Below, piece by piece: positions 33,558 through 42,534 of a stretch of 64,000 nucleotides of DNA. Source of the DNA: Microtetraspora glauca (GTDB taxonomy: Bacteria; Actinomycetota; Actinomycetes; Streptomycetales; Streptomycetaceae). Numbering within the stretch: position 1 is the stretch's first letter; every line of letters begins with the position of its first letter. Below the pieces are notes generated by a model, which saw only the letters and a program-made list of their open reading frames with translations, had not been told where the DNA came from and ran no database searches. The position numbers were made by a program, and so were the translations under genes. The stretch is taken from positions 1 to 64,000 of the forward strand of contig JOFO01000025.1 in NCBI GenBank assembly GCA_000721275.1, in the 5' to 3' direction.

Positions 33558-35714
33558 GTGTTGGAGGTCGTGGCGCTCAGTGCGCTGACCACGTTCCTGC
33601 TGGGGGTCGGAAACGGCGCCGCCGGGGAGATCGGCAAGAACCTGACCCTGTCGGCCGGCGCCCTGGTGCGCCGCACGCTGGGGCGCGAGACCCCGCTGCC
33701 GGCCGCCGCGGACGAGCGCCGGGCCCTGGCCGGACGTGTCCACGCGCGCCTGAGCGGCGATCCGCGGCGGGCCGGGGAATGGGCGCTGATGCTGGAGAGC
33801 GCGCCGGACGGCGCCCCCGAGCCGTCGCAGGGCGCGATGCCGCCGGCCCCGTGGGCGTTCACCAACCAGGAGAAGGTGCTCAAGCAGCTGACGCGGGAGG
33901 CCGAACGCCCCTGGGACGGCCGGCCCCGGGTCGTGCTGCTGTCGGGACCCGCGGGCAGCGGCTCCACCTCGGTCGCGCTGCGGCTGGCGGCGGAGGCCCG
34001 CGAGCGGTTCCCCGACGGGCGGTACTACGTCGACCTGCGCGACGCCCCCGGCGAGACCGGACCGGACGCGGCGGGGGTCCTGCTGCGGCTGCTGCGCGAG
34101 ATGGACGTGGACGCCGACCACATCCCGGCCACCGAGGCCGGCCGCGCACGGCTCTACCGGCAGCTCACCGCCGACCGCAGGGCCCTCGTCGTCATCGACC
34201 ACACCACCTCGCTGGCGCAGGTCCGCGGGCTCGTCCCCGCGACGCCCGACGTCCTCCTGCTGGTCGTCGTCTCGGGGCCGCCGCTGCTGCTGGAGGCCGA
34301 GCGCGTCGCCGTACCGCCGCTCAGCGACCGGCACGCGAAGCGGCTCGTCCGGAAGGTCGCCGGGCCCGAGCACGCGGCGCGCGTCAAGGCGCACCTGCCC
34401 GGCCTGCTCGCACGCTGCCAGGGCAACGCCTTCGCCCTCCACGCGGAGGCGCGGCTGCTCACGCTGGGCGAGCCGGCCGGCGACGGATCCCGGCCCGCCG
34501 CCGGGACCGTGACCCCGGCGCCGTCGGAGCCTCCCGTGCGCACGGCCGTCCACCTGGCCTCGCAGCACCTCGGCCCGGACGCGCTGCGCCTGTGCCGGCT
34601 CGTGGCGCTCGGCGGCTGGCCTTCCGTCAGCCCGCTGCTCGCGGCAGCCGCGGCGGACGGGGACGAGGCGACGGCGGCCCGGCTCCTCGACGACGCCGTG
34701 CAGATCGGGCTCCTGGACGCCCTGCCCGACGGCCGGTACCGCTTCCGGCCCGAGATCCGGCGCCACCTGGCCGAGACCGCGGCCGCCGCGTACGGCCTCG
34801 ACGCGTGCGCGGAGGCCGTCGGCCGGACGCTCGACGCCCTGCTCCGGCGGGTGCTGCCCGCTTCCCGCGCGGCGCTGCCGCAGAGCTGGCGCACCGAGCT
34901 GCCGCCCGCGTACCAGGACGGCGTCGCCGAGGTCGCGGACGGCATCGCGGTCCTGGCCGAGGAGGTCGCCAACGTCGCCCGGGCTGTCGTCGTCGCCGAG
35001 GAGCACCGGCGTACCGGCACGGCCCTGTGGCTGGCCCGTTCGCTGTGGCCGCTGCAGCTGAAGGCGGGGTACTGGGACGAGGTGCTTCCCGCCCTGCGGG
35101 ACGCGGCGCGCTGCGCCGAGGAGAACCGCGCGGACGAGCGGACGGCGGCGGCCCTCCACTTCCAGCTGGCCCACTGCCTCGGCGAGACCGGCCGCCCCGA
35201 GCAGGCCGCCCGGGCCGCCCGCGCCGCGGTCACCTACGAGCGGGCCGCCGGCCACCTGCGCGGCGAGGCGTCGGCGGTCGAACTGCTGGGCCTGCTGAGC
35301 CTGAACCGCTGGGCGTACGAGGAGGCGTACGAGCGGTTCGCGGAGGCCGAGACCGTCTACCGGAGGATCCGGCCGGACCAGGAGGGCGCGGCCGACCTCC
35401 CCAGGGCCCTGGCCCTGATCGAGCGGCACCGGGGGCGGGCACTGCGGGGCATGGGCAGGCTGGACGAGTCCCGCCGGTGCCTGAGCAACGCCGTGGACTT
35501 CTTCGCCGGGCGGACCGGCGCGCCCCCGGAGGCGTACAACCAGGCCCGCGCCCTCACCGACCTCGCGGAGACCCTGCACGAGGCCGGCGACGAGACGGCG
35601 GCCCTGGCGGCGATCACCGAGGCCGAAGCGCTGCTGCCCGCCGACGCCGCGCCGCACCGCGCGTACCTCGCCCGGCTCCGCCGGCGCTGCGAGGCGGCCG
35701 CGCGGCCACGGTAG
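33558..35714 (+). CDS. STAND/NB-ARC-like protein with degenerate P-loop and TPR-like C-terminus
   Basis: The 718-residue protein follows the NB-ARC plus TPR plan. The NTPase region (about 118-300) has LLSGPAGSGSTSVALRLAAE where a Walker A should read GxxGxGKT/S: the Lys is Ser. The Walker B-like ALVVIDHTTS has Asp then His instead of two acidic residues. Residues about 430-700 form repeated helical hairpins (ALHFQLAHCLGETGRPEQAA; YEEAYERFAEAETVYRRIRP). It probably does not hydrolyse ATP and may be a scaffold or pseudo-ATPase. GGGGGAGG precedes the GTG at 33558. Confidence 0.8.
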   Translation: MLEVVALSALTTFLLGVGNGAAGEIGKNLTLSAGALVRRTLGRETPLPAAADERRALAGRVHARLSGDPRRAGEWALMLESAPDGAPEPSQGAMPPAPWAFTNQEKVLKQLTREAERPWDGRPRVVLLSGPAGSGSTSVALRLAAEARERFPDGRYYVDLRDAPGETGPDAAGVLLRLLREMDVDADHIPATEAGRARLYRQLTADRRALVVIDHTTSLAQVRGLVPATPDVLLLVVVSGPPLLLEAERVAVPPLSDRHAKRLVRKVAGPEHAARVKAHLPGLLARCQGNAFALHAEARLLTLGEPAGDGSRPAAGTVTPAPSEPPVRTAVHLASQHLGPDALRLCRLVALGGWPSVSPLLAAAAADGDEATAARLLDDAVQIGLLDALPDGRYRFRPEIRRHLAETAAAAYGLDACAEAVGRTLDALLRRVLPASRAALPQSWRTELPPAYQDGVAEVADGIAVLAEEVANVARAVVVAEEHRRTGTALWLARSLWPLQLKAGYWDEVLPALRDAARCAEENRADERTAAALHFQLAHCLGETGRPEQAARAARAAVTYERAAGHLRGEASAVELLGLLSLNRWAYEEAYERFAEAETVYRRIRPDQEGAADLPRALALIERHRGRALRGMGRLDESRRCLSNAVDFFAGRTGAPPEAYNQARALTDLAETLHEAGDETAALAAITEAEALLPADAAPHRAYLARLRRRCEAAARPR

Positions 35715-35743
35715 GAGGCGGCGCGGCGGGGTAGCCGCCGGGC

Positions 35744-36544
35744 ATGGACGAGAGAAGAGAGCTCGCGGTCGTGACCGGCGCGTCGAGCGGCATCGGGTTC
35801 GAACTCGCCCGGCAGCTCGGCGAGCGCGGCTTCGACCTGATCGTGAACTCCGCCGACGCCGCGCGGCTGCGGGCCGCCGCCGACGCCGTCACCCGGCAGA
35901 CCGGAGCCGTCGTGCACCCGGTGCCGGCCGACGTGCGCCACTACGACGAGGCGGAGCGCCTCGTGGAGACGGTCGTGTCCGCGGGGCGGCCGGTGGCCGT
36001 CGCCGCGCTCAACGCGGGCGTCGGCCGAGGGGGCGCGTTCCTGGACATCGACCTGGAGGACGAGTTCGAGATCATCGACCTCAACGTGCGGTCCACGGTG
36101 CACCTGGCGAAACGGCTGCTCCGGACGATGACCGCGGCCGGCGGGGGACGCATGCTGATCACGTCGTCGCTGGCCTCCACCATGCCGGGCACGTACCAGG
36201 CCGTGTACAACGCGTCGAAGTCGTTCCTCCAGTCCTTCGCGCAAGCGGTGCAGCACGAGCTCAAGGACACCCCGGTGACCGTGACCGCCCTCATGCCCGG
36301 CCCGACCGACACCGACTTCTTCCGCCGCGCCGACATGCTCGACACCAAGGTGGGGCGGGGCGCGAAGGACGACCCGGTCCAGGTGGCCGCCCAGGGGCTC
36401 GACGCGCTGTTCGCGGGCGAGGACAAGGTCGTCGCCGGATCGCTGAAGACGCGGGCGCAGGGCATGGCCGTGAAGGTGCTGCCCGACGGGCTCAAGGCCG
36501 AGGGGCACCGCCGGATGGCCGAACCCGGGTCGGGGGAGGAGTAG
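35744..36544 (+). CDS. Short-chain dehydrogenase/reductase
   Basis: The 266-residue SDR has cofactor motif VVTGASSGIGFELARQLG, NAG in ALNAGVGRGG, active-site Ser in LITSSLASTMPGTYQAVYNA, and YNASK (Tyr, Lys). The late VKVLPDGLKAEGHRRMAE resembles the tail of DltE/YqjQ-like SDRs acting on lipophilic substrates. The ATG at 35744 lies 29 bases after the STAND-like gene, so the two may be co-transcribed. Substrate unknown. Confidence 0.9.
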   Translation: MDERRELAVVTGASSGIGFELARQLGERGFDLIVNSADAARLRAAADAVTRQTGAVVHPVPADVRHYDEAERLVETVVSAGRPVAVAALNAGVGRGGAFLDIDLEDEFEIIDLNVRSTVHLAKRLLRTMTAAGGGRMLITSSLASTMPGTYQAVYNASKSFLQSFAQAVQHELKDTPVTVTALMPGPTDTDFFRRADMLDTKVGRGAKDDPVQVAAQGLDALFAGEDKVVAGSLKTRAQGMAVKVLPDGLKAEGHRRMAEPGSGEE

Positions 36545-36662
36545 CCGCCCTCCGCTCCGCCGTGTGCCCAGCGGGACAGGGTGCCCAGCCGGACCGGGCG
36601 CACGCCGGGACGGGGTGTGCGGCGGGACGGATACGGCCTGGCCGATCGGGTAGCCGGAGCGC

Positions 36663-37340
36663 ATGGACACCACGACCACCACCCCGCACACCACCACCGC
36701 CTCCGCCGCTTCCGCCGCCTCCGAAGGGACGCCGTTGCGCGCCGTAGCGCTCGTCTGCACGCTCGCGCCGTCGCCGAAGCCGTCCAGTTCCCAGTTGCTG
36801 GCGGAGCAGACCCTGGAGGCCCTGGCGGAGCACGGCGTGACGGGAAAGGTGATCCGCATCGCCGACCACGACGTCAAACCGGGCGTCGAGGTCGACATGG
36901 GAGACGGCGACGCCTGGCCCGGGATCCGAGACACGATCCTGGACAGCGACATCCTCGTCCTCGCCACGCCCATCTGGCTCGGCCACCCCTCCAGCCTCGC
37001 CCAGCGCGTCCTGGAACGCCTCGACGCCGAACTCTCCGAGAGCGACGACGAGGGGCGGATGCTCACCTACGGCAAGGTGGCCGCCGTGTGCGTCGTCGGC
37101 AACGAGGACGGCGCCCACCACGTCAGCGCCGAACTCTTCCAGGGCCTGAACGACGTCGGCTTCTCCCTCGCCCCGAACGCCGTCACCTACTGGGTCGGCG
37201 AGGCGATGCAGGGCACCGACTACCAGGACCTCGACACGACCCCGGAGAAGACCGCCGCGACCACGAGGACCCTCGCCGTGAACACCGCCCACCTCGCCCG
37301 CCGCCTCAAGGAAGCCCCGTATCCGCCCTCCGGCAGCTGA
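36663..37340 (+). CDS. Flavodoxin-like NAD(P)H-dependent FMN reductase
   Basis: The 225-residue protein has a Thr/Ala-rich N-terminal stretch and then a flavodoxin fold: AVALVCTLAPSPKPSSSQLL (FMN phosphate loop), VIRIADHDVKPGVEVDMGDG and DILVLATPIWLGHPSSLAQR (isoalloxazine loop), with GKVAAVCVVGNEDGAHHVSA as the second flavin contact. It probably reduces flavin or quinone. ATG 36663 is 118 bases after the SDR stop. It converges closely on the next minus-strand gene. Confidence 0.87.
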   Translation: MDTTTTTPHTTTASAASAASEGTPLRAVALVCTLAPSPKPSSSQLLAEQTLEALAEHGVTGKVIRIADHDVKPGVEVDMGDGDAWPGIRDTILDSDILVLATPIWLGHPSSLAQRVLERLDAELSESDDEGRMLTYGKVAAVCVVGNEDGAHHVSAELFQGLNDVGFSLAPNAVTYWVGEAMQGTDYQDLDTTPEKTAATTRTLAVNTAHLARRLKEAPYPPSGS

Positions 37341-37362
37341 GGGGTTTGATCGAGTGGGCTTG

Positions 37363-39075
37363 TCAGGCGTCCGGTTCCACGCGGAACGGGTGCGCCCCGC
37401 CGGCCGTGTGCAACCGGAGGACCACGCCGCGGGCCGGGACCGTGCCGCCGTACGCCCACCAGGCGTGCAGGGCCGAGGCGTACGCCGCCGGGTCCGCGTC
37501 CGCGCCGGCGGCGGGGTCGGCGGTGAGCCGGAACGCCGTGCCGTGCTTCCGGCCGCGGACGACGCACGTGTGCGGGCCCGTCACGTAGACGGCGGTCCAG
37601 CACTGGGGGTGCAGCCGCAGCACCTCGTCCGTCCACGCCCCGGGGCCGCCCAGCCGCGGGTCGTCCGCGCGTCCGTCGCGCAGGATCACGTCGGCCACGT
37701 CGAGGTCGGCGGCGTGCCGCGTCTCCTCGTGCACCGCCAGATGCGCCTCACCGGCGGCGTCCGGAGGATGACCCGCGGACCGTTCGAGCGCGATGTCCGT
37801 CCCCTCCACGCGGGTCCGTACGTGCAGCGGGGCCGTCGCCCTCGCTGGCGCGTACGGGGGCAGCGGGAGCGGTTCGAGCGACGCGGGGCCCGGCGGCTCG
37901 GGCAGGTCCAGCAACGCGTAGAAGTGCCGGCGGAGCAGCGCGGCCGAACGGCCCGGTTCGGAGGTCACGAACCCGGCGAGCGCGGGATCCGGGCGGTGGC
38001 CGCCGATCGCCCGCCGCACCTGGGGGAGGAGGGCGGCGTACGGGTCGAGCCGGGGCGCGCGCCGAACGAAGTCCGCGAGCGGCGCCTCGGCGTCGAGGAC
38101 GCCCTTCCCGTCGGCGGCCAGCAGGACGGGGGTGCCCAGGGCGGCGGCGTAGTACGACACGGCGCCGAAGTCGCCCAGGACGAGGTCGGCGGCGAGCAGG
38201 GCCTGCCGCCACGCGTGCACCGGGTCGACGAGGGTCAGGCCGCCGCGGCGGGCGCGGTCGAGCCACGCCCGGATCTGACCGGGGCCGTGCCCGTACCAGA
38301 TGTTGGGGTGCAGCACGGCGGCCAGGCGGTAGTCGTCGGCGGGGAGTTCGGCGGCGAGCCGGGGGAGGAGCGCGGGCAGGACGTCCGTGCCGTCGCCCTC
38401 GGTCCCGAACAACCCCTCAGGGTTCCAGGTCGAGTTGAGGACGACGAGCCGCTGCCCGCGGCGCAGGCCCAGCGCCCGCCGGTAGCGCTCCCGGTACGGG
38501 CGCGCGGCGAGCATGCGGTCGAAGCAGGGGTCGCCGGCGAGCACGGCCGCGGGCACCGCCTCGGCGCACGCCCGGGCCAGGCGCTCCAGCTGCTCGGGGT
38601 GGGACAGCACGAGCCCGTCGGCGAACGGCCGCCCGTCCGCCCCCAGCAACCACTCCGCCGACAACCCGAACGTCGGCTCCCGGCTCCCGTCCTCCTGCTT
38701 ACCAAGCTTCTTCGTGTAGCCGACACCGTGCGAGACCACGCTCAACTTCCCCTGGATCAGGTCGAGTTCGCCGCCGAAGCTGGCCGAGATCGCCAGGTCC
38801 ACCGGGGTCGCGAGCGCCTGCTCCCACGGCAGTTCGGGCAGTTGCAGCGCGTCGAGGAGTTCGCGGACGCCGCCCTGGAAGGGGGAGGAGCCCGTGCACG
38901 TCACGAGGAGCTGGACGCGGAAGTCGTCGTGGAACAGCGGGACCAGGTCCAGCAGCCGCCCGGCCGAGGTGACGTTGTGGACCACCAGCAGGACCCGGCG
39001 TTCCACGGCACGGCTCGCCCACCGGGCGGAGCCCTCGCCGACCGGTACGCGGATCGCCAGGCGTTCCCGCCCCAC
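37363..39075 (-). CDS. CDP-glycerol glycerophosphotransferase-like surface-polymer protein
   Basis: The 570-residue protein has a GT-B-like core: RRVLLVVHNVTSAGRLLDLV, VVSHGVGYTKKLG, VLAGDPCFDRMLA, RLVVLNSTWNPEGLFG, LAAVLHPNIWYGHGP and LVLGDFGAVSYYAAALGTPV. The last segments match the CDP-binding end of TagF-like glycerophosphotransferases. Some databases label relatives "translation initiation factor 2", which the sequence does not support. The GTG at 39075 is preceded six bases away by a perfect AGGAGG, so I prefer it to GTG 39114. Substrate unproven. Confidence 0.75.
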   Translation of the reverse strand: MGRERLAIRVPVGEGSARWASRAVERRVLLVVHNVTSAGRLLDLVPLFHDDFRVQLLVTCTGSSPFQGGVRELLDALQLPELPWEQALATPVDLAISASFGGELDLIQGKLSVVSHGVGYTKKLGKQEDGSREPTFGLSAEWLLGADGRPFADGLVLSHPEQLERLARACAEAVPAAVLAGDPCFDRMLAARPYRERYRRALGLRRGQRLVVLNSTWNPEGLFGTEGDGTDVLPALLPRLAAELPADDYRLAAVLHPNIWYGHGPGQIRAWLDRARRGGLTLVDPVHAWRQALLAADLVLGDFGAVSYYAAALGTPVLLAADGKGVLDAEAPLADFVRRAPRLDPYAALLPQVRRAIGGHRPDPALAGFVTSEPGRSAALLRRHFYALLDLPEPPGPASLEPLPLPPYAPARATAPLHVRTRVEGTDIALERSAGHPPDAAGEAHLAVHEETRHAADLDVADVILRDGRADDPRLGGPGAWTDEVLRLHPQCWTAVYVTGPHTCVVRGRKHGTAFRLTADPAAGADADPAAYASALHAWWAYGGTVPARGVVLRLHTAGGAHPFRVEPDA

Positions 39076-39188
39076 TCGTGACCTCCTGAAACGGGCGTGC
39101 AGTCGCGGCCACACCCTATCCCGGAGGGAAAACCGGCATTCGCGTGATTTCCGAGCGCGCGGTGATCTTGGGATGGGAGAGTCGTGCC

Positions 39189-42100
39189 ATGCGCAGTGAC
39201 GAGACCGTCGGCCAGGGGACCGTCGCCGACCTGGCCCGGGAGCGGTGGAAGATCACGCTGGGCGACGGCGAGCTGCCCGCGCGGTTCGCCGAGCCCGGGT
39301 GGAGCTACGAGGAGACGGTCGCGCGCCGCTGCCCCGCCTGCTCCGGCACCCTGCACGCGCTGCGCCGCCCGTACGAGTCCCAGGGCCGGACCTACCGGTA
39401 CACGGCGCTCGTCTGCCCCGCCTGCCCCGCCGCCTTCACGCTCGCGGACCTCGGTGCCCGCCGCTACGACGAGCTGACCGGCACCACCGGCCGCCGCCCC
39501 TCCGCGCCCGCGCCGCGCGAGGCCCCCCGGCAGGAGCGCCGGCCCGAGGTGAAGGTGACCGTGCGGGTCCGGCTCCCGGGGCCGCGCCCGGACCAGGGGG
39601 CGGCGTGGCCGGTGGACCTGGCCGTGCCCGACGCGACCGAACGGCGCGCCCTGCTGTGGTGCAAGACCGCCGACCCGGCCTGGCGCCCGGCGGACGCCGC
39701 GCTCGCCGCCGCCGAGGACGTGCGCGTGATCCTCCCCGAGGGCGCGGAGTACGCGGACCTGCGCGCCTGGCTGGAGCAGCGGGACGTCCCGTACCGGGTG
39801 AGCCGCTACTGGGAGGAGGGCGGGCAGGTCGGCACGGTCGGCGACACCGGAGGCCGTACGGACCTGGTCGCGGCCGGTCCGGACGGCGCGGCGCCGGCCG
39901 TGGGGCCCTGGGCGGTCGCCGCCCGGGACGCCTTCGCCGCCCAGTGGGACGCCCTGGAGGAACTGCCGGACGCGGGCCGGGACGCGTACGTGCCCGTCGG
40001 CGAGCTGGTGCCGGCCGACTGGGCCGGCCTGCTGCCGCACCCGTCGTTCAACCCGGTGCAGGCCGCCGCCGTCCCCGCCGTACGGGAGGACACCGGCCAT
40101 CTGGTCGTCGTCGCGCCGACGGGCGCGGGCAAGACCCCGATCGGCATGGTCGCGGCGCTGGCGGCGCACGCCCGCGGCCGCAAGGCGGCCTGGCTGGTGC
40201 CGCAGCGCTCGCTCACCGACGAACTCGACCGCGAGCTCCAGCTGTGGCGCCGGCACGGGCTGCGCGTGGTCCGCCTCTCCGGAGAGGCCGCGGTGGACAC
40301 GGAGCTGATCCGGTCCGCCGACGTGTGGGTGGCCACCACCGAGAAGTTCGAGGCGATCTGCCGGGCCGGCTCGCTGCGGGACGCGCTCGCCGAGGTCGGC
40401 TGCCTGGTCGTGGACGAGATCCACCTGCTCGGCGACCCGACGCGCGGGGCCGTCCTGGAGGCGCTGCTCGCCCGCGTACGCGAGGACAGCGCGGGCACCC
40501 GCATCGTCGGCCTGTCCGCGACGGTCGCCAACGCCGACGAGGTCGCGGACTGGCTGGGCGCCCGGCTCGTCCGCACCACCTGGCGGCCCACCCGGCTCAC
40601 CTGGCAGCTGCCCCACCTGCCCGCCGTCGACGAGACCGACTGGGCGGGGCGGGTCGCCGTCCGCACCGAGGCCGCCGTCCGGATCGCCCGGCAGGTCACC
40701 GACGACGGCGGCAGCGTGCTCGTCTTCTGCGGCAGCAAACGGGGTGTCCGGGCGACGGCGCTCGCCCTCGCCGCCGACCGGGGCGTGCCCACCACCGGCG
40801 TCGACGCCGACGACGCCGAACAGGTCGAACGGCTCTGCACGAAGGCGGGCGTACGGCTCCACTACCGCGACTGGCCGTACAAGCGGGAGGCCGAGCAGGC
40901 GTTCCGCGCCCGCGAGGCGGAGATCCTCGTCGCCACCTCCACGGTCGCCGCCGGCGTCAACCTCCCCGCGCGGGCGGTCGTCGTCCGCGACACCACCCTC
41001 GGCCTGGACCGCGTCGAGGTGTCGATGGTCCAGCAGATGTTCGGCCGCGCGGGACGCATCGGCGCCGGGGAACGCGAGGGCTGGGCGTTCCTCCTCGCAG
41101 ACCCGGCCGAACGCGCCCACTGGCAGGCCCGGCTGGCCGCCGGATACACCGTGCGGTCGCGCCTGGACGAGTCCCTGGCCGACCACCTCCTCGCGGAGGC
41201 CGTCCAGGAACGCGTCGCGACCCTCGACGACGCCGAGCGGTGGTGGGCCGGCACGTTCGCCGCGTACCAGGGCCACGACAGCGTCGAGCCGCTGCACGAG
41301 GCGGCCCGGTACCTCACGGACACCGGCTGCCTGCGCGCCGGCGACGGCGGGGAGCGCCTGGAGCCCACCGCGCTGGGCCGGCTGACCAGCCGTTTCATGG
41401 TCGACGCCACCCTCGCCGACGACCTGGCGACCGCCCTGCGCACGGCACCCGTCCCCGAGGACCCGCTCGCCGCCGAGCAGGTGCTCGCGGCGCTGCTCAG
41501 CACCTGCCTGCCCGCGCTGGAGAAGGCGCCGTTCACCGACCGGGCGAAGGCGGCCCTGCGCCGGGTCCTGCGCGAGACCGAGCGGCCGGACGGCACGGCG
41601 GACTTCGAGCGGGGGACGGGGTGGGAGACGGCCGGGGACGACCCCTGGGGGATCGGCCCGGTGAAGGAACCCGCCAAGGGCGCCCGCGCCGGTGCGGATG
41701 CCGACGACGACGAGGAGCAGCCGCAGGCCGGGGACCTGGCCCGCGCCGTCCTGCTGCTCGCCGCGACCCGCCCGGCGCTCTTCCGCGGCCGTCCCGCGTA
41801 CGTCCTCGGCATCCCCGTCGACTCCATGGCCGGCATCCTGGAGGAGGCCCAGCGCTACCTGGCGTGGCTCGGCGCGCAGGGCCCGCTCGGCACCGTCCAC
41901 CCCTGGGTCGCCGTCGTCGCCGCCGACCTCGCCCTGCGCATCCGCTGGCGCGCGCTGGGGCCCGGCCGGGGCGCCGGCCGGCTGCTCTGGATGTGCGAGC
42001 GCATGGCCACCGCCCCGCTCGCGCCCCAGCTCGTCCCGCGCCTGTGGCACGCGGCCCGGGCCCGCGGCATCGACGCCCCCGACTGGCCCGGCACCACACC

Positions 42101-42404
42101 ACCCGGTGACTGCGCCCTGCCCCCGGACCGGTACCGCGCCCTGCTCGCCGAACGCGCCACGGGCACCCGGCTCGACCTCGACGGCGACACGGTCCGGGTG
42201 TGGGCGCCGCCCGGCGCCGTGATCTACCTGTGGAACGGCGCCGCGACCGCCGCCCACACGTCCGACGGCGAGGACACCACCCTCCCGTTCCCGCCCGCGG
42301 CCCCCGCCGACCCCTCGGCCGGCCGCCGCGGCGCGGCCGTCTTCACGCGCGGCGACCGGATCGGCGGCGGCTGGACGGCGGCGTACGCGGCTCTGCACGG
42401 CTGA
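39189..42404 (+). CDS. Ski2/Hel308-like DEAD/DEAH-box helicase with N-terminal zinc ribbon
   Basis: The 1071-residue helicase begins with a zinc-ribbon-like segment (CPAC at 48-51, CPAC at 76-79). The motor has Walker A APTGAGKTPIG (about 308-318), DEIH (about 409-412), SAT in IVGLSATVANADEVADWLG, and motif VI MVQQMFGRAGRIGAG. Motif IV-V VATSTVAAGVNLPARAVVV is of the Ski2 type. A helical and winged region follows, then an acidic linker (GADADDDEEQPQ) and a C-terminal domain. It should unwind RNA or DNA. Two AlkB-like genes follow 130 bases downstream on the same strand. Confidence 0.9.
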   Translation: MRSDETVGQGTVADLARERWKITLGDGELPARFAEPGWSYEETVARRCPACSGTLHALRRPYESQGRTYRYTALVCPACPAAFTLADLGARRYDELTGTTGRRPSAPAPREAPRQERRPEVKVTVRVRLPGPRPDQGAAWPVDLAVPDATERRALLWCKTADPAWRPADAALAAAEDVRVILPEGAEYADLRAWLEQRDVPYRVSRYWEEGGQVGTVGDTGGRTDLVAAGPDGAAPAVGPWAVAARDAFAAQWDALEELPDAGRDAYVPVGELVPADWAGLLPHPSFNPVQAAAVPAVREDTGHLVVVAPTGAGKTPIGMVAALAAHARGRKAAWLVPQRSLTDELDRELQLWRRHGLRVVRLSGEAAVDTELIRSADVWVATTEKFEAICRAGSLRDALAEVGCLVVDEIHLLGDPTRGAVLEALLARVREDSAGTRIVGLSATVANADEVADWLGARLVRTTWRPTRLTWQLPHLPAVDETDWAGRVAVRTEAAVRIARQVTDDGGSVLVFCGSKRGVRATALALAADRGVPTTGVDADDAEQVERLCTKAGVRLHYRDWPYKREAEQAFRAREAEILVATSTVAAGVNLPARAVVVRDTTLGLDRVEVSMVQQMFGRAGRIGAGEREGWAFLLADPAERAHWQARLAAGYTVRSRLDESLADHLLAEAVQERVATLDDAERWWAGTFAAYQGHDSVEPLHEAARYLTDTGCLRAGDGGERLEPTALGRLTSRFMVDATLADDLATALRTAPVPEDPLAAEQVLAALLSTCLPALEKAPFTDRAKAALRRVLRETERPDGTADFERGTGWETAGDDPWGIGPVKEPAKGARAGADADDDEEQPQAGDLARAVLLLAATRPALFRGRPAYVLGIPVDSMAGILEEAQRYLAWLGAQGPLGTVHPWVAVVAADLALRIRWRALGPGRGAGRLLWMCERMATAPLAPQLVPRLWHAARARGIDAPDWPGTTPPGDCALPPDRYRALLAERATGTRLDLDGDTVRVWAPPGAVIYLWNGAATAAHTSDGEDTTLPFPPAAPADPSAGRRGAAVFTRGDRIGGGWTAAYAALHG

Positions 42405-42534
42405 GGAACGGCCCGGGGGCGCGGCCGGCCTGGGACGGTGTGACGCCGGGACCTCCGTTGATCGCCGCCAAGCCCCGTGAGAGCATCGGCATCCGACGTT
42501 CCCGTGACGAGCAGTACAGGGCAGGAAGCGCGTG

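Noticed and set aside
37363..39075. Translation initiation factor 2
   Set aside because: This label circulates for the family, but the sequence lacks GTPase motifs and instead matches GT-B/CDP-glycerol transferase features.
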